This document shows positions 43,681 through 52,823 of a stretch of DNA of 64,000 nucleotides, one piece after another. Position 1 is the stretch's first letter. Each line of letters opens with the position of its first letter. The stretch is taken from the NCBI GenBank assembly GCA_003134785.1, contig PLCN01000005.1, forward strand, positions 1 to 64,000, written 5' to 3'. The position numbers and the translations under genes were made by a program. The notes under the pieces were generated by a model. That model was not told where the DNA came from and did not search any database. It saw only the letters and a program-made list of their open reading frames with translations. Origin of the DNA: Spartobacteria bacterium (lineage in GTDB: Bacteria; Verrucomicrobiota; Verrucomicrobiia; Chthoniobacterales; UBA10450).

Positions 43681-45899
43681 CCGGCTTGCCGCGGACGCGT
43701 CCGCCAAGCCTGGATGGCGGCCGCGAGAATCAGGACAAGGCAGCTGAGCGAGATCGCGCCGCCAAAGACCAACCACCAAGGCCGGAAGACGAGGGTCAAC
43801 CGGCCATTGGTTCCCGCGGGTATTTCGATGATCGGCATCAAGCCGCGGTCTGAATTCACTTTCAACGGGACATCGCCGATCATCGCGCGGTAACCGTTGA
43901 AGAACGGCCGCGAGATCGTGAGTAGTGCACTTTGGCCATTCGTTGGAACCGTCACGTCCGCCTCGAGCCGATTGCGGCCATTGACGATTCGAGAAATATC
44001 GGCGATGGCGAATTGCTCGTTAGGCCGCGAATCGATCGACGCCACGGAACGCACGCGAGCCAGCGCTTCGCCGCGCCGATGGAAGACGCGGCCTTCTTCC
44101 GTCGCAACGGCCAGCTTCCATTCGCTGTCGGGTTGAGGATGCCCGCCGAATTCGTTGGCGACGATGATACCATCCACGCCCAGCCGCGCCAGTTTGCCAT
44201 TGGATCCGCCTTCGTTTTCGATCAGCGAACGGCCTTTATCGGAACGTATCTCTCCATGAATGGCAAAATCAAATTCGCGCGCCACGCCGGACGGTCGGAT
44301 CGGGCTGTAGCCATTGAGCAAATGAATTCCGCCCCACATCGAGGTGCTGCCGATCCGCAAGGTCGTCCCAAATGGCATAGGCTTTCCCGCCAGCAGATAT
44401 GCGAACTCGGGGGGAGGGTAAACACTCAGATACAATCGCTCTGGATCGAGGGGAGCGGCCTTGGTCAATTTTTGGTCAAGATTGTACTTCGGCACGCCGC
44501 AATTTGGCGGGATGCAAAGATATGTCGCGAGCAACACGAGTCCGGTGAGAACCGGCGCCGTCCACGCGTGAGTTTGCCTTAGGCGCGGGAGAAGAAAATC
44601 GAGCGCCGCCCAAACTGCGGCGAGGCCAATAACGATCGCCGGGAAAGGCCACGCGTACGGACCTGCCACTCGCAGCGCCCACATCGCGGCGGCTGTCACG
44701 GTTACCAGTAACAAAGCCAGCGCGCCGGGGCTCGAAACGATTCGTCGAATTCCGTTTCCCCGCTCGCGGTGACTCAACATTTGCAACGCTTCGGCAGCGC
44801 AAAGCGCAAAGATAACATGGAGAAATGGCAGCCAGCGGAAACTCCAGCGAAAAACATTCGCGCTCGGCACCATCGAGATGATCAGGACCAGGATGAGCAA
44901 GCCGAGTTCCCATTTGATTCGCCTAACGAGCACCCGCCCGCTCGCCGCGAGGCCGGCCAGCAACGCGATCGGTGGAACCAATCCGCACGCCATCTCGGTC
45001 GCAGTGTGCGGCATCGGGCGAGTGGAAAAGTCCGCCCACTTCACTGTCCAGTTAGGCAGGATGAAAGCGGGCAGAGAGGGCGCCGGCACCAGCCACTGAA
45101 AATGAGCGGAGCTATCCTGCGCTTCGCGGGCCGAGCCGCGGACATAATCAAAAAGCGCCAGCCACGCGGGGGCCGAGAGACCAAATCCGAGGGCAAGGCC
45201 GAGGAGAAGCGGCCAGATTGAGGACAGCCTTCTGGTTTGGCCTAACGACTTCAAGGAAAGCCACGCCGCCAGCACCGCCAGCATCAAGACGGTGTAGGGA
45301 AACCCGCCCGTGACGAGCAGATAAACAAACGGCGCCGGCCAGAGAAAGCGCCAGCGGCTTCGGCGCGAATCCAACGCGCGTTCCAGGCTCCACCAGGCCC
45401 ACGGGAACCACGCGAAAGCGCCGAGGGCGCCAAACCAATCCGTTGCGCCCCAGCAAATGATCCAGCCGTTTAGCGCGGTGACCAGCGCAACCATCGTCGA
45501 AAGCGGCCGAGACAAATTTCGTCCGCGCGCGAGCAGATATCCGCCCATGGCGAGAACGAAAAGATGCGCGATGGAAAGCGCGGCCGCCTGCTGCGGAAAT
45601 GAAAGTGGGAATTTCCAGATCACAACCACGGCGGCATTCACGAAGACCGAGAACGTTCCGTACTGGAACTCTCCGGCGAGATTACCGCAGACCCACGAGT
45701 ACGGACTCAGCAGCGGCAAGTGACCTTCCGACCAACTTCGCGCGACATCGGCGAACACAGGCAAAATCGAAAGCTCATAATCGTCGTTCCAAAAGAGAAG
45801 TGGATCGTGCCAAAGCAGCACGAGACAGAACCCGGCAACAATTGCTCCGGCCCCTAGCGCGCCGAGGAAATCTAGCCACGGATTAACACGGATTTTCAC
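43677..45899 (-). CDS. YfhO-like polytopic membrane protein
   Basis: 740 residues with about 12 membrane helices in the first 470 residues, a soluble C-terminal domain of about 220 residues, and one last helix (WWLVFGGAISLSCLVLILAAAI). The pattern WNDDYELSILPVFADVARSWSEGHLPLLSPY near the N terminus and the beta-rich C-terminal domain resemble bacterial YfhO/GT-C-fold proteins linked to glycosylation of cell-surface polymers. The GTG start and the first residues (KIRVNPWLD) lie in a dispersed DNA repeat, so the true start may be further in. Confidence 0.72.
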   Translation of the reverse strand: MKIRVNPWLDFLGALGAGAIVAGFCLVLLWHDPLLFWNDDYELSILPVFADVARSWSEGHLPLLSPYSWVCGNLAGEFQYGTFSVFVNAAVVVIWKFPLSFPQQAAALSIAHLFVLAMGGYLLARGRNLSRPLSTMVALVTALNGWIICWGATDWFGALGAFAWFPWAWWSLERALDSRRSRWRFLWPAPFVYLLVTGGFPYTVLMLAVLAAWLSLKSLGQTRRLSSIWPLLLGLALGFGLSAPAWLALFDYVRGSAREAQDSSAHFQWLVPAPSLPAFILPNWTVKWADFSTRPMPHTATEMACGLVPPIALLAGLAASGRVLVRRIKWELGLLILVLIISMVPSANVFRWSFRWLPFLHVIFALCAAEALQMLSHRERGNGIRRIVSSPGALALLLVTVTAAAMWALRVAGPYAWPFPAIVIGLAAVWAALDFLLPRLRQTHAWTAPVLTGLVLLATYLCIPPNCGVPKYNLDQKLTKAAPLDPERLYLSVYPPPEFAYLLAGKPMPFGTTLRIGSTSMWGGIHLLNGYSPIRPSGVAREFDFAIHGEIRSDKGRSLIENEGGSNGKLARLGVDGIIVANEFGGHPQPDSEWKLAVATEEGRVFHRRGEALARVRSVASIDSRPNEQFAIADISRIVNGRNRLEADVTVPTNGQSALLTISRPFFNGYRAMIGDVPLKVNSDRGLMPIIEIPAGTNGRLTLVFRPWWLVFGGAISLSCLVLILAAAIQAWRTRPRQAG

Positions 45900-45953
45900 G
45901 GATGCAGAAAAACACCTCTGCCCATCCGTGTTTCATCCGTGCTCATCCGTGGC
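45875..45953. repeat. CCACGGAT/ATCCGTGG dispersed repeat
   Basis: Inverted units: GCCACGGATTAACACGGATTTTCACGGATG at the left and CATCCGTGTTTCATCCGTGCTCATCCGTGGC at the right, about 18 bases apart. The left part is read as the N terminus of the YfhO-like protein. Confidence 0.72.
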
Positions 45954-45970
45954 GAAAAAAAGTCTCGTCC

Positions 45971-46927
45971 TTACAGCACAACCGGCGCGCCCTCAGTCAT
46001 CACGAGGACCTTATCTTCGATGCCGTGAGCGCGGGCCGAGGCCAGCAACCGCGCGGGCGGCTCGTCGAGCGGTTCGTAGCCCAAACGAAAACTGCCGTAG
46101 TGCATCGGCACAAATTTCTTCGCGCGAAGCTCGAGAAACGCCTGCACTGCTTCCTCCGGATTCATGTGGACTTCGCGTCCCGTCGGCGCGTCGTAGCCGC
46201 CGATCGGCAGTAGCGCGATGTCGATGTTGTAGCGCTCGCCGATTTCCTTGAAGCCATCGAAATAAGCACTGTCGCCGCAATGAAAAATCGTGCGCCCATC
46301 CATCTTGATCACGAATCCACCGAAGCCGCGATGCAGATCGGCCAGAAAGCGCGCGCCCCAATGCGCGCAGGGCGTCAATGAAACCTCGAGCGGTCCGAGT
46401 TTCACTGTCTGCCAGTAATCGAGTTCGTGGACGATGTTGAAGCCGAGGTCGTGCACGAGATTGCCCACACCGATCGGCACCGCGATCGGCTGGTCGGACG
46501 CGACGCGGGCCAAAGTCCGCCGATCGAGATGATCGAAATGTGCGTGAGTCACGAGAACGAAATCGATCGCGGGCAGGTGATGGATTTCGAAGCCCGGCTG
46601 TTTGAGCCGCTTGATCACCTTCAGCCATTTCGACCAGATCGGGTCGATCAAGACATTGATCTCGTGCGTTTGAATCAGAAACGAGGCGTGTCCGATCCAG
46701 GTGATGCAGATTTCGCCCTTCCGAATTTTCGGGAAATGCGGCGGCGCGTGATCGCCGGAACGCTTGGTAAAAAGCGAGGGGATTAGGACCGTGGTGAGAA
46801 AATTGCGCTTGTGCCAGTCCGCGCTCGGGATCAAGCGCACCCGGGTCGAGCGCTTATTCTCAGCGCCATTGTCCGCCGCCTGGCGAACGACGTTCCTCCG
46901 GCTTTTTTTCGAAAAAGGAATCGGCAC
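45971..46927 (-). CDS. MBL-fold metallohydrolase (UlaG/NAPE-PLD-like)
   Basis: 318 residues from a GTG start. The metallo-beta-lactamase motif THAHFDHLD sits near residue 127, followed by CAHWGARF, HCGDSAYFDGF (later metal His/Asp) and PMHYGSF. The spacing matches the UlaG/NAPE-hydrolysing phospholipase D-like branch, which binds two metals and hydrolyses phosphodiesters or lactones. No N-terminal signal is evident. Substrate unknown. Confidence 0.88.
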   Translation of the reverse strand: MPIPFSKKSRRNVVRQAADNGAENKRSTRVRLIPSADWHKRNFLTTVLIPSLFTKRSGDHAPPHFPKIRKGEICITWIGHASFLIQTHEINVLIDPIWSKWLKVIKRLKQPGFEIHHLPAIDFVLVTHAHFDHLDRRTLARVASDQPIAVPIGVGNLVHDLGFNIVHELDYWQTVKLGPLEVSLTPCAHWGARFLADLHRGFGGFVIKMDGRTIFHCGDSAYFDGFKEIGERYNIDIALLPIGGYDAPTGREVHMNPEEAVQAFLELRAKKFVPMHYGSFRLGYEPLDEPPARLLASARAHGIEDKVLVMTEGAPVVL

Positions 46928-47104
46928 TGTTGGGCAAGCATATAAGCTTGGATCGGTGAATCAAAATCTTTCACCGCGATGAAGGCGGAAGGAGACCGAG
47001 CGTGCTGAGCCGCAGATCGGGCCCCTGAAGCTGGCGCGGTGACAACCGAAATCCCCCCCATGCAACATTTCGCGATTTCGTCAGCGTTCTGGGCAGCGCA
47101 GCCG

Positions 47105-47238
47105 TCTCGCGTGTTGGTTGCGGCGTCACGCCGCAACGAACTTCTTGAGGAAGTCTGGGCGTTGGAAATCGTCTTGTTCCGGGAAAGCGCCGTTGAGGAA
47201 AGTTCGCGTTGGCGCGACGCCAACGCCAGCACGCGAAG
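47105..47238. repeat. REPIN-like paired hairpins upstream of comEC
   Basis: Left CGCGTGTTGGTTGCGGCGTCACGCCGCAACG; right CGCGTTGGCGCGACGCCAACGCCAGCACGCG. The hairpins have different stems (TTGCGGCG/CGCCGCAA and GTTGGCG/CGCCAAC) but related flanks (CGTGTTGG, and CCAGCACG in inverse). It occupies most of the gap before comEC. Confidence 0.6.
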
Positions 47239-47259
47239 ACGCGTATGCGACCCAGGCGA

Positions 47260-49554
47260 ATGAAAACGCTCAATGTGCTACCGCGCCAGCCTTTCATTGG
47301 ACTAGCCATGGCGGCGAGTGCGGGGGTTCTCATCGCCGACTTGGCACCGAACCACTCACTCGTGCTGGCCATCGCCCTCGCTTTGCTCACGGTGACCGCC
47401 TTGCTCACGCGCAATTCCCCGGCGGTTTATGCATTGGTCGCGACCGGATTTTTCTTTCTGCATAGTGTGCGGACGAGCGACTCGCCTGGATTGCGGCTGG
47501 CGCGCGAACTCGGGAACGAACCGCGGCCTGTCACCGTGTGCGGAGCCGTGGTGAGCGAGCCAAAGTTTGCCGCGAACGGTTCAACTTCATTTCTGTTACA
47601 GACTGAATCCATCGAGATCGACGCCGAGACGCGGCCGTGCCGCGCAAAGCTTTTTACACGTTGGCGTCACGCAGTTGAATTCGGCGACGAGGTCAAACTC
47701 TTCGGCACGGCTGAGAAAGTCGGAGCGCCACGAAATCCCGGCGAGTTCGATATGCGCTCGTACCTGGCGCGGCAGGATGTCCACCGCGAGATGATCGTTC
47801 GCTATCCGGAGAATGGCGCGGTGCTCAACCATTCCGGCGGAAATCGGATCTTGCGGGCCGCCCAAAAATCTCGTGCCTGGATGCAAGCAGCTCTCCGCCG
47901 CGATCTGGAAAACTCGCCCGACGTCACGGGTTCGATCAACGGAATGGTGCTCGGTCTGCGTCATCAAACGCCGGAAGACATCGAGGAACCGTTTCAGCAA
48001 ACCGGCACCCTGCACTTGTTTGCCGTCGCCGGCTTGCACGTCGGGATTGTCGCGCGCCTTCTCTGGATCGTCGCCACCGTCGTTCGCTTGCCGCGAAAAT
48101 GGGCGACAGCGCTTATTATTCCTGCGCTGTTGTTTTATGCCGCGATCACCGGCTTGCACACCTCGAGCGTGCGCGCGGCGGTGATGAGCGGTGTGTTACT
48201 CGGTGGGTTCCTGGTGGAGCGAAAAGCTTTCGCGCTCAACAGCCTGGCCGCCGCGGCGATGCTCATACTTTGCTGGGACACGAACGAACTTTTCTCGATC
48301 GGCTTCCAGCTTTCGTTCTCAGTCGTGGCGGCGATCGTGCTTCTGGCCGACCCGGTTTATCGTTTTCTTCGCCGCCGGTTTGAAGCCGATTCGTTTCTCC
48401 CTCGAAGTCTGTTCAATGCGCGCCGCCGCGCGCAAACGCAAACGCTCTTGTGGCTGGCGCGAGCCGGTTCCGTTTCCTTCGCCGCCTGGATCGGCTCATT
48501 GCCGTTGATGCTTTGGTACTACCACCTGCTCACGCCGATTTCTTTGGTGGCGAACCTCGTCGTAGTGCCGGTTGCGTTCTTAGTTCTCGCGGGCGGTCTA
48601 CTCTCGATGATCGCCGCACCGTTTTCGCCGTGGCTCTCGATTGTCTTCAACAACGCGAACTGGGCGCTAACGAAAATAATCCTCGGAGCTGTGCATCTTT
48701 TCGCACAGCTGCCGGGAGGCCACATTTATCTAGAGCATCCGCACTGGCCCCGTGGCGCACGGGTGGAAATTAACGTGCTCGATTTGAGGTCCGGCGCGGC
48801 CGTGCATGTGCGCGCGGCGAATCGAGACTGGCTTTTGGATGCGGGACCAGCACGCGATTACGATCGCGTCCTGCGGCAATATCTGCGGTCGCAGGGCGTG
48901 AATCGCCTTGATGGCCTGGCGCTCACTCACGGCGACGCCGGCCACATTGGCGGAGCGAGCGGCGTCTTCCTTGATTTCCATCCGCGCCAACTGATCGACG
49001 CGACGGCACGCGATCGGTCGCCGGTTCATCGCAAGTTCATCGCGATGTTCGGGAGCGAAAGAAGCACGCGAAGACTTTGCCAGGCAGGGGATGAATTCAA
49101 TCTCTCGCACGACATCAGAGCGCGGATTCTTTTCCCGCCGCCCGCCTTCGAAGGCGAAAGGGCTGACGATCAAGCGCTCGTCATTCAGCTTGTCGTTTCA
49201 GGGCGGTCACGCGCGCTCTTGATGTCCGACAGCGGCACCGCGACGGAAGACTTTCTGTTGCAAAAGTATTCCGATCTTCAAAGCGACATTCTCGTAAAGG
49301 GCCAGCATCACTCGGGCGTCTCGGGCTCGGATGCGTTTCTCGACCGCGTCCAACCGCAAGCGATCATCGCGACGTCGCGTATTTTTCCCGAGAGCGAACG
49401 AATCAAAGAGGCGTGGGCGGAAAGCGTGCGCGCACGCGGGATAAAGCTGTTTCGCCAGGATGAAACCGGAACGGTGCAGGTCAGAATTTGGCGTGATCGA
49501 TGGGAAGCGCGAACTTACGTCACATCCGAAACCTTTCGGAGCGAAAGCCGGTGA
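47260..49554 (+). CDS. ComEC/Rec2 family DNA uptake channel
   Basis: 764 residues from ATG 47260. An N-terminal DUF4131-like part comes first, then the Competence domain with several membrane helices (FAVAGLHVGIVARLLW; SSVRAAVMSGVLLGGFLVER; PISLVANLVVVPVAFLVLAGGLLSMI). A C-terminal metallo-beta-lactamase-like domain follows with LALTHGDAGHIGGASG, LLMSDSG and LVKGQHHSGVSGSD. ComEC carries single-stranded DNA across the inner membrane in natural transformation. This is the only competence gene in the window, and it lies in a genome with an over-represented 9-mer that could be an uptake word. Confidence 0.94.
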   Translation: MKTLNVLPRQPFIGLAMAASAGVLIADLAPNHSLVLAIALALLTVTALLTRNSPAVYALVATGFFFLHSVRTSDSPGLRLARELGNEPRPVTVCGAVVSEPKFAANGSTSFLLQTESIEIDAETRPCRAKLFTRWRHAVEFGDEVKLFGTAEKVGAPRNPGEFDMRSYLARQDVHREMIVRYPENGAVLNHSGGNRILRAAQKSRAWMQAALRRDLENSPDVTGSINGMVLGLRHQTPEDIEEPFQQTGTLHLFAVAGLHVGIVARLLWIVATVVRLPRKWATALIIPALLFYAAITGLHTSSVRAAVMSGVLLGGFLVERKAFALNSLAAAAMLILCWDTNELFSIGFQLSFSVVAAIVLLADPVYRFLRRRFEADSFLPRSLFNARRRAQTQTLLWLARAGSVSFAAWIGSLPLMLWYYHLLTPISLVANLVVVPVAFLVLAGGLLSMIAAPFSPWLSIVFNNANWALTKIILGAVHLFAQLPGGHIYLEHPHWPRGARVEINVLDLRSGAAVHVRAANRDWLLDAGPARDYDRVLRQYLRSQGVNRLDGLALTHGDAGHIGGASGVFLDFHPRQLIDATARDRSPVHRKFIAMFGSERSTRRLCQAGDEFNLSHDIRARILFPPPAFEGERADDQALVIQLVVSGRSRALLMSDSGTATEDFLLQKYSDLQSDILVKGQHHSGVSGSDAFLDRVQPQAIIATSRIFPESERIKEAWAESVRARGIKLFRQDETGTVQVRIWRDRWEARTYVTSETFRSESR

Positions 49555-50141
49555 ATCTCGATTTCACCTTGTCTGAAGCGCACCTCGAAGGTGCTCGCGA
49601 CAACTGGCGACGCGTGATCATCGGTCATCACGAATCGTGGTGACCGGGCGGCCAGACGCTCGATTTCCCGGAAGTAATCGGTTTGATCCGTCGCAATCCG
49701 AAGCCTACCGCCCACAGTGAGCGCACGATGAATCGCCGCGAGGAACTCTTCCGTAAACACGCGATGGCGCGAGTGCCGCCGCTTAGGCCATGGGTCCGGA
49801 AACATCAAATGAAACACTTCAACAGAGCGCGCGGGACACAGGTGCGAGACGGCATAGGCGATTTCCACGCGCACGATCCGGGCATTCGTTAGGTCGGCGT
49901 GCAGAATCTTGTGGCATGCGCTGCGAACACGGCCAAAAAGCCGCTCGATCCCAAGGAAGTTTCGATCAGGACTCTGTTGGGCAAGGGCCGAGAGATAAGC
50001 GCCGTCACCGCAGCCGAGATCGACTTCGAGAGAGGCCGTCCGAGGAAAAATCTCGGCGAGAGAAAGCGGGCGAAAATAATCGGCGGGAACAAATTCAATG
50101 GCGTCGGCCGCCACGATGTGATTCCTGCCGTTATGTTGCAT
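49515..50141 (-). CDS. trmB: tRNA (guanine-N7)-methyltransferase
   Basis: 208 residues. AdoMet motif I is LEVDLGCGDGAYL (residues 38-50). The TrmB signature FPDPWPKRRHSRHRVF and the late RIATDQTDYFREI are also present. It makes m7G46 in tRNA. The 3' ends of trmB and comEC overlap by 40 bases in convergent orientation. Confidence 0.95.
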   Translation of the reverse strand: MQHNGRNHIVAADAIEFVPADYFRPLSLAEIFPRTASLEVDLGCGDGAYLSALAQQSPDRNFLGIERLFGRVRSACHKILHADLTNARIVRVEIAYAVSHLCPARSVEVFHLMFPDPWPKRRHSRHRVFTEEFLAAIHRALTVGGRLRIATDQTDYFREIERLAARSPRFVMTDDHASPVVASTFEVRFRQGEIEIHRLSLRKVSDVT

Positions 50142-50238
50142 TCATCTCGATAGCTCATGGCCGGGAAGAAGAAAAGGCAGTCCGACGCTGCGTGCTGAAA
50201 CGACGAGACGAATGAATCCGGCCAGCGTATTGCTTGAT

Positions 50239-50853
50239 ATGAAGAGATTACTGTTCTTAACATTCGCGCTGTCTGGGCTGGTTAGCTCAAGCGTTTTTGC
50301 ACAGGAAAACTTCCCGGCCGGGGCAAAAACAGCAGTGTTCGCCGGCGGTTGTTTTTGGTGCATGCAGCCGCCTTACGATCAGGCGAAAGGGGTAATCAAG
50401 ACCGTGGTCGGCTACACCGGCGGAAGCGAATCGGATGCGAACTACCAAAAGGTCTCGGCGCATCAGACCAAGCACCGCGAGGCGATCGAGGTGACGTACG
50501 ATCCGATGCAAATTTCCTACGATCAGTTGCTCGACATTTTTTGGGGGCAGATCAATCCAACCCAGGCCGATGGTCAATTTCACGACATCGGCTTGAGTTA
50601 TCAGGCCGCGATTTACTACGGCAACGAAGAGCAAAAAAAGGCGGCCGAAGCTTCGAAGGAAAAGTTGGGGAAGTCAGGCAAGTTTCAGAAACCGATCGTG
50701 ACGGAAATCTTGCCGGCAATGAAATTTTATCCGGCGGAAGATTATCATCAAAAATACTACCTCAAGAATCCGGCGGATTTTGAAGCGTATCACGTCGGCT
50801 CAGGGCGGGTCGCCTTTCTCGAAAAGGTCTGGGGCGAAGCGGCCAAAAAATAG
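50239..50853 (+). CDS. msrA: Periplasmic peptide-methionine (S)-S-oxide reductase
   Basis: 204 residues from ATG 50239, with a signal peptide (MKRLLFLTFALSGLVSSSVFAQ) that sends it to the periplasm. The active site reads GGCFWCMQPPYDQAKGV with catalytic Cys38. The family usually has Glu where this protein has Gln43; that Glu helps bind and protonate the sulfoxide. HRE, EVTYDP and ADGQFHDIGLSYQAAIYY are standard. A C-terminal resolving Cys is missing, so Cys41 or an external thiol may recycle the enzyme. Confidence 0.93.
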   Translation: MKRLLFLTFALSGLVSSSVFAQENFPAGAKTAVFAGGCFWCMQPPYDQAKGVIKTVVGYTGGSESDANYQKVSAHQTKHREAIEVTYDPMQISYDQLLDIFWGQINPTQADGQFHDIGLSYQAAIYYGNEEQKKAAEASKEKLGKSGKFQKPIVTEILPAMKFYPAEDYHQKYYLKNPADFEAYHVGSGRVAFLEKVWGEAAKK

Positions 50854-50856
50854 AGT

Positions 50857-51975
50857 TTACCGCGACCTTGCGCGCACCCGTTTTACCCAACGCTTCAAGT
50901 CCACCAGCGGCATGAAATTCAAGATTCGGTCAGCTGGAATCTTTGCTTTCAACGCCGCCGCTAATCCGAGCTCGATGAAATCAAGCTGCTCGGGATGGTG
51001 AGAATCTGTGCCTAACGAGATTCTCGCGCCGGCTTCGCGCGCGATCTTGAGCAAGGCGGCGCTCAGATCTTGTCGGTCCGGGTAGCTGTCGATTTCCACC
51101 GCCTTGTCCCGTTTCGCCGCCTCGGCGAAAACACGCGGCCAGTCAGTTTTCAACCCGAGCCGGTAGTTATAAATGCGGCCGCGTCGGTGCCCGAGAATTT
51201 GGATGGCCGGAGTGCGCAGGGCCGCGACATAGCGCTCGGTTTGATCCTCCTTGGTGCGAAGCGACGAGTGAAATGCACCGAGCACAAGGTCGAGACGCGC
51301 GAGCGCTTTCCGATCCATGTCCCCCTCACCCCGCGAATTCAAGTTCATCTCAATGGAGCGCAAAACGGTTAGCCCCGAACCACGCAGGGTCTCATTGGTC
51401 TCTGCAATCTCGACCGCTTGCTTCGCCAGCGCCGCTTCATCAATACCGCCCGCGATTTTCAGTCCTTTCGAATGATCGGTGATCGCAATGTATTCGTAAT
51501 GTCGTTCGGTCGCCGCCTGTGCCATTTGCAGGATGCTTCCCGAACCGTCGCTCCAAAGCGTGTGCATTTGCAAATCCCCCCGCAATTGCGCACTCCATTC
51601 CGGACACGCGGCGAGAATGCAACGCGCATCGGCTCGCGTGAGAAAATCGCGACGAATCGCAGGAGTCGTTAGGCGTGGCCGTGCCGAATCCTCGATCCAT
51701 TCCAGCATCTGCCTGGCGATGAAGGGTCCAACCTCGTGCGATTCGGTGAGAGGTCGCCCTGCCGCCGCCAGAGCTGCGGCGCGTTCCGGCCAAAGAAACG
51801 CGCTCCGCGCCGCACGCGCGAAAGCGCGGACCCGAATGCCAGAGCTTTGCTCCACGCGTCGCGCCAGCATCTGCGCTAACTCGGCATTCGAAGGCGGGAT
51901 CTGCTGCACGATAGACGAATATCGACAGATGGACGCTGCATAGCTAAACCGAAGTCGACCAAACCCTGGTGGCAT
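50857..51975 (-). CDS. PHP-domain phosphoesterase (PolX C-terminal type) with HhH region
   Basis: 372 residues from ATG 51975; GTG starts at 52014 and 51909 are alternatives. Residues about 90-150 resemble the helix-hairpin-helix part of PolX. The rest is a PHP domain with GDLQMHTLWSDGSG, AITDHSKG, GAFHSS and ISLGTDSHHPEQL as metal-binding motifs. The polymerase beta core of PolX is absent, so it is a free-standing PHP enzyme, probably a DNA 3'-end or phosphate-ester hydrolase. Its stop is 4 bp from the msrA stop, in convergent orientation. Confidence 0.87.
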   Translation of the reverse strand: MPPGFGRLRFSYAASICRYSSIVQQIPPSNAELAQMLARRVEQSSGIRVRAFARAARSAFLWPERAAALAAAGRPLTESHEVGPFIARQMLEWIEDSARPRLTTPAIRRDFLTRADARCILAACPEWSAQLRGDLQMHTLWSDGSGSILQMAQAATERHYEYIAITDHSKGLKIAGGIDEAALAKQAVEIAETNETLRGSGLTVLRSIEMNLNSRGEGDMDRKALARLDLVLGAFHSSLRTKEDQTERYVAALRTPAIQILGHRRGRIYNYRLGLKTDWPRVFAEAAKRDKAVEIDSYPDRQDLSAALLKIAREAGARISLGTDSHHPEQLDFIELGLAAALKAKIPADRILNFMPLVDLKRWVKRVRARSR

Positions 51976-52057
51976 GAGCGCTGCTTTAAGCTTAGCGCGG
52001 GGCCTGGAAGTCACTTACTAAAATATAAAAGTCACGTTACCTTCCTTCGGCTTTCGC

Positions 52058-52090
52058 AACGCGATCTGAAACGATCGCGTTCTTTTTTTC
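52058..52090 (+). terminator. Orphan terminator-like hairpin, plus strand
   Basis: AACGCGATC (52058-52066), loop TGAAAC, GATCGCGTT (52073-52081), then CTTTTTTTTCC. The T tract belongs to the plus strand, but the flanking genes are on the reverse strand. AT-rich AAAATATAAAA lies just upstream. Confidence 0.7.
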
Positions 52091-52112
52091 CGGCAAAGCC
52101 GAGCGCCGCGCG

Positions 52113-52631
52113 CTACGGCTTCGCTAGAGACACGACGTCAGCAAAAAGCGCCGTCGACGATGAAGGCGCTGGCCGTTCGAGCGTGCCAAAAGTATAGAGC
52201 TTGGCTTCGTTAGAATTGACGAAGTCCGCCTGGCTGACGGCGAGCGGTTCATGCAATACCTTCGACAGTTCCTGGGCCAGAACGATGGCGATCGCGCGCG
52301 GATCGCGTGTGTAAACGGGAATGGGAAACGCCCCCGAGTTTCGGTCGTAGCCGTAGATGTTGCCCTCAGTTTCCCAAACGCAGTAGGCGTGGCCGGCCGG
52401 ATGATTCTCAAATCGAACGAGCAAGATCTTGGCCCAGAAATTTTGATCGAGGGTGTGCTGTGTTTTGACGACCGCCAGATAATTGCAAGCGGAGACAACA
52501 CAGCCGTTCAAGATCACCAAATCATCTTCACCCGGGGTAAGAACCACGCTTCGCTGACAGCCGGTCGAAACGCAAAGCAGCAAAACTGCACAACAGACTT
52601 CAGTTATTTTTCGAAAGAGGTGATTTTTCAT
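52113..52631 (-). CDS. Lipoprotein, transglutaminase/Cys-peptidase-like
   Basis: 172 residues. A lipoprotein signal peptide ends in LLCVSTGC (Cys at about 25). The mature part contains CNYLAVVK (possible nucleophile Cys), then GHAYCVWETEGNIYGYDRNSG, a His/Asp arrangement like bacterial transglutaminase-like proteins. The protein encoded at 53370-53915 has a parallel segment (THAWVAWETETGSFILDP), so the two are related. No substrate is known. Both belong to a patch of small exported proteins that differs from the surrounding housekeeping genes. Confidence 0.6.
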   Translation of the reverse strand: MKNHLFRKITEVCCAVLLLCVSTGCQRSVVLTPGEDDLVILNGCVVSACNYLAVVKTQHTLDQNFWAKILLVRFENHPAGHAYCVWETEGNIYGYDRNSGAFPIPVYTRDPRAIAIVLAQELSKVLHEPLAVSQADFVNSNEAKLYTFGTLERPAPSSSTALFADVVSLAKP

Positions 52632-52779
52632 GAGCGACCCAAGACTTGACCCTAAATTTATTACAGATATTATGGTTATTGGTGTTTTTATAGCATCAAT
52701 CTTGCTTTATATGGAAGCTTTATCTTCAGAATTTCAGGACATCGTGGCGCAGGCAAGCCAAATGCCGAGGCAGATGTAG
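52630..52779 (+). CDS. Possible 49-residue small membrane protein
   Basis: ATG 52630 with GAGGTGA about 8-13 bases upstream, open to TAG 52777. The product starts MSDPRLDPKFITDIMV and has one hydrophobic helix (IMVIGVFIASILLYMEAL) and a polar tail. The DNA is AT-rich and uses codons unlike the neighbours. The start codon overlaps that of the divergent lipoprotein gene, and the SD-like sequence lies within that gene, so it could be chance. Confidence 0.35.
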   Translation: MSDPRLDPKFITDIMVIGVFIASILLYMEALSSEFQDIVAQASQMPRQM

Positions 52780-52823
52780 AAAAAACGATGAGAGGGTCCG
52801 ATCGTCGAAAGACCGACTCTCGC

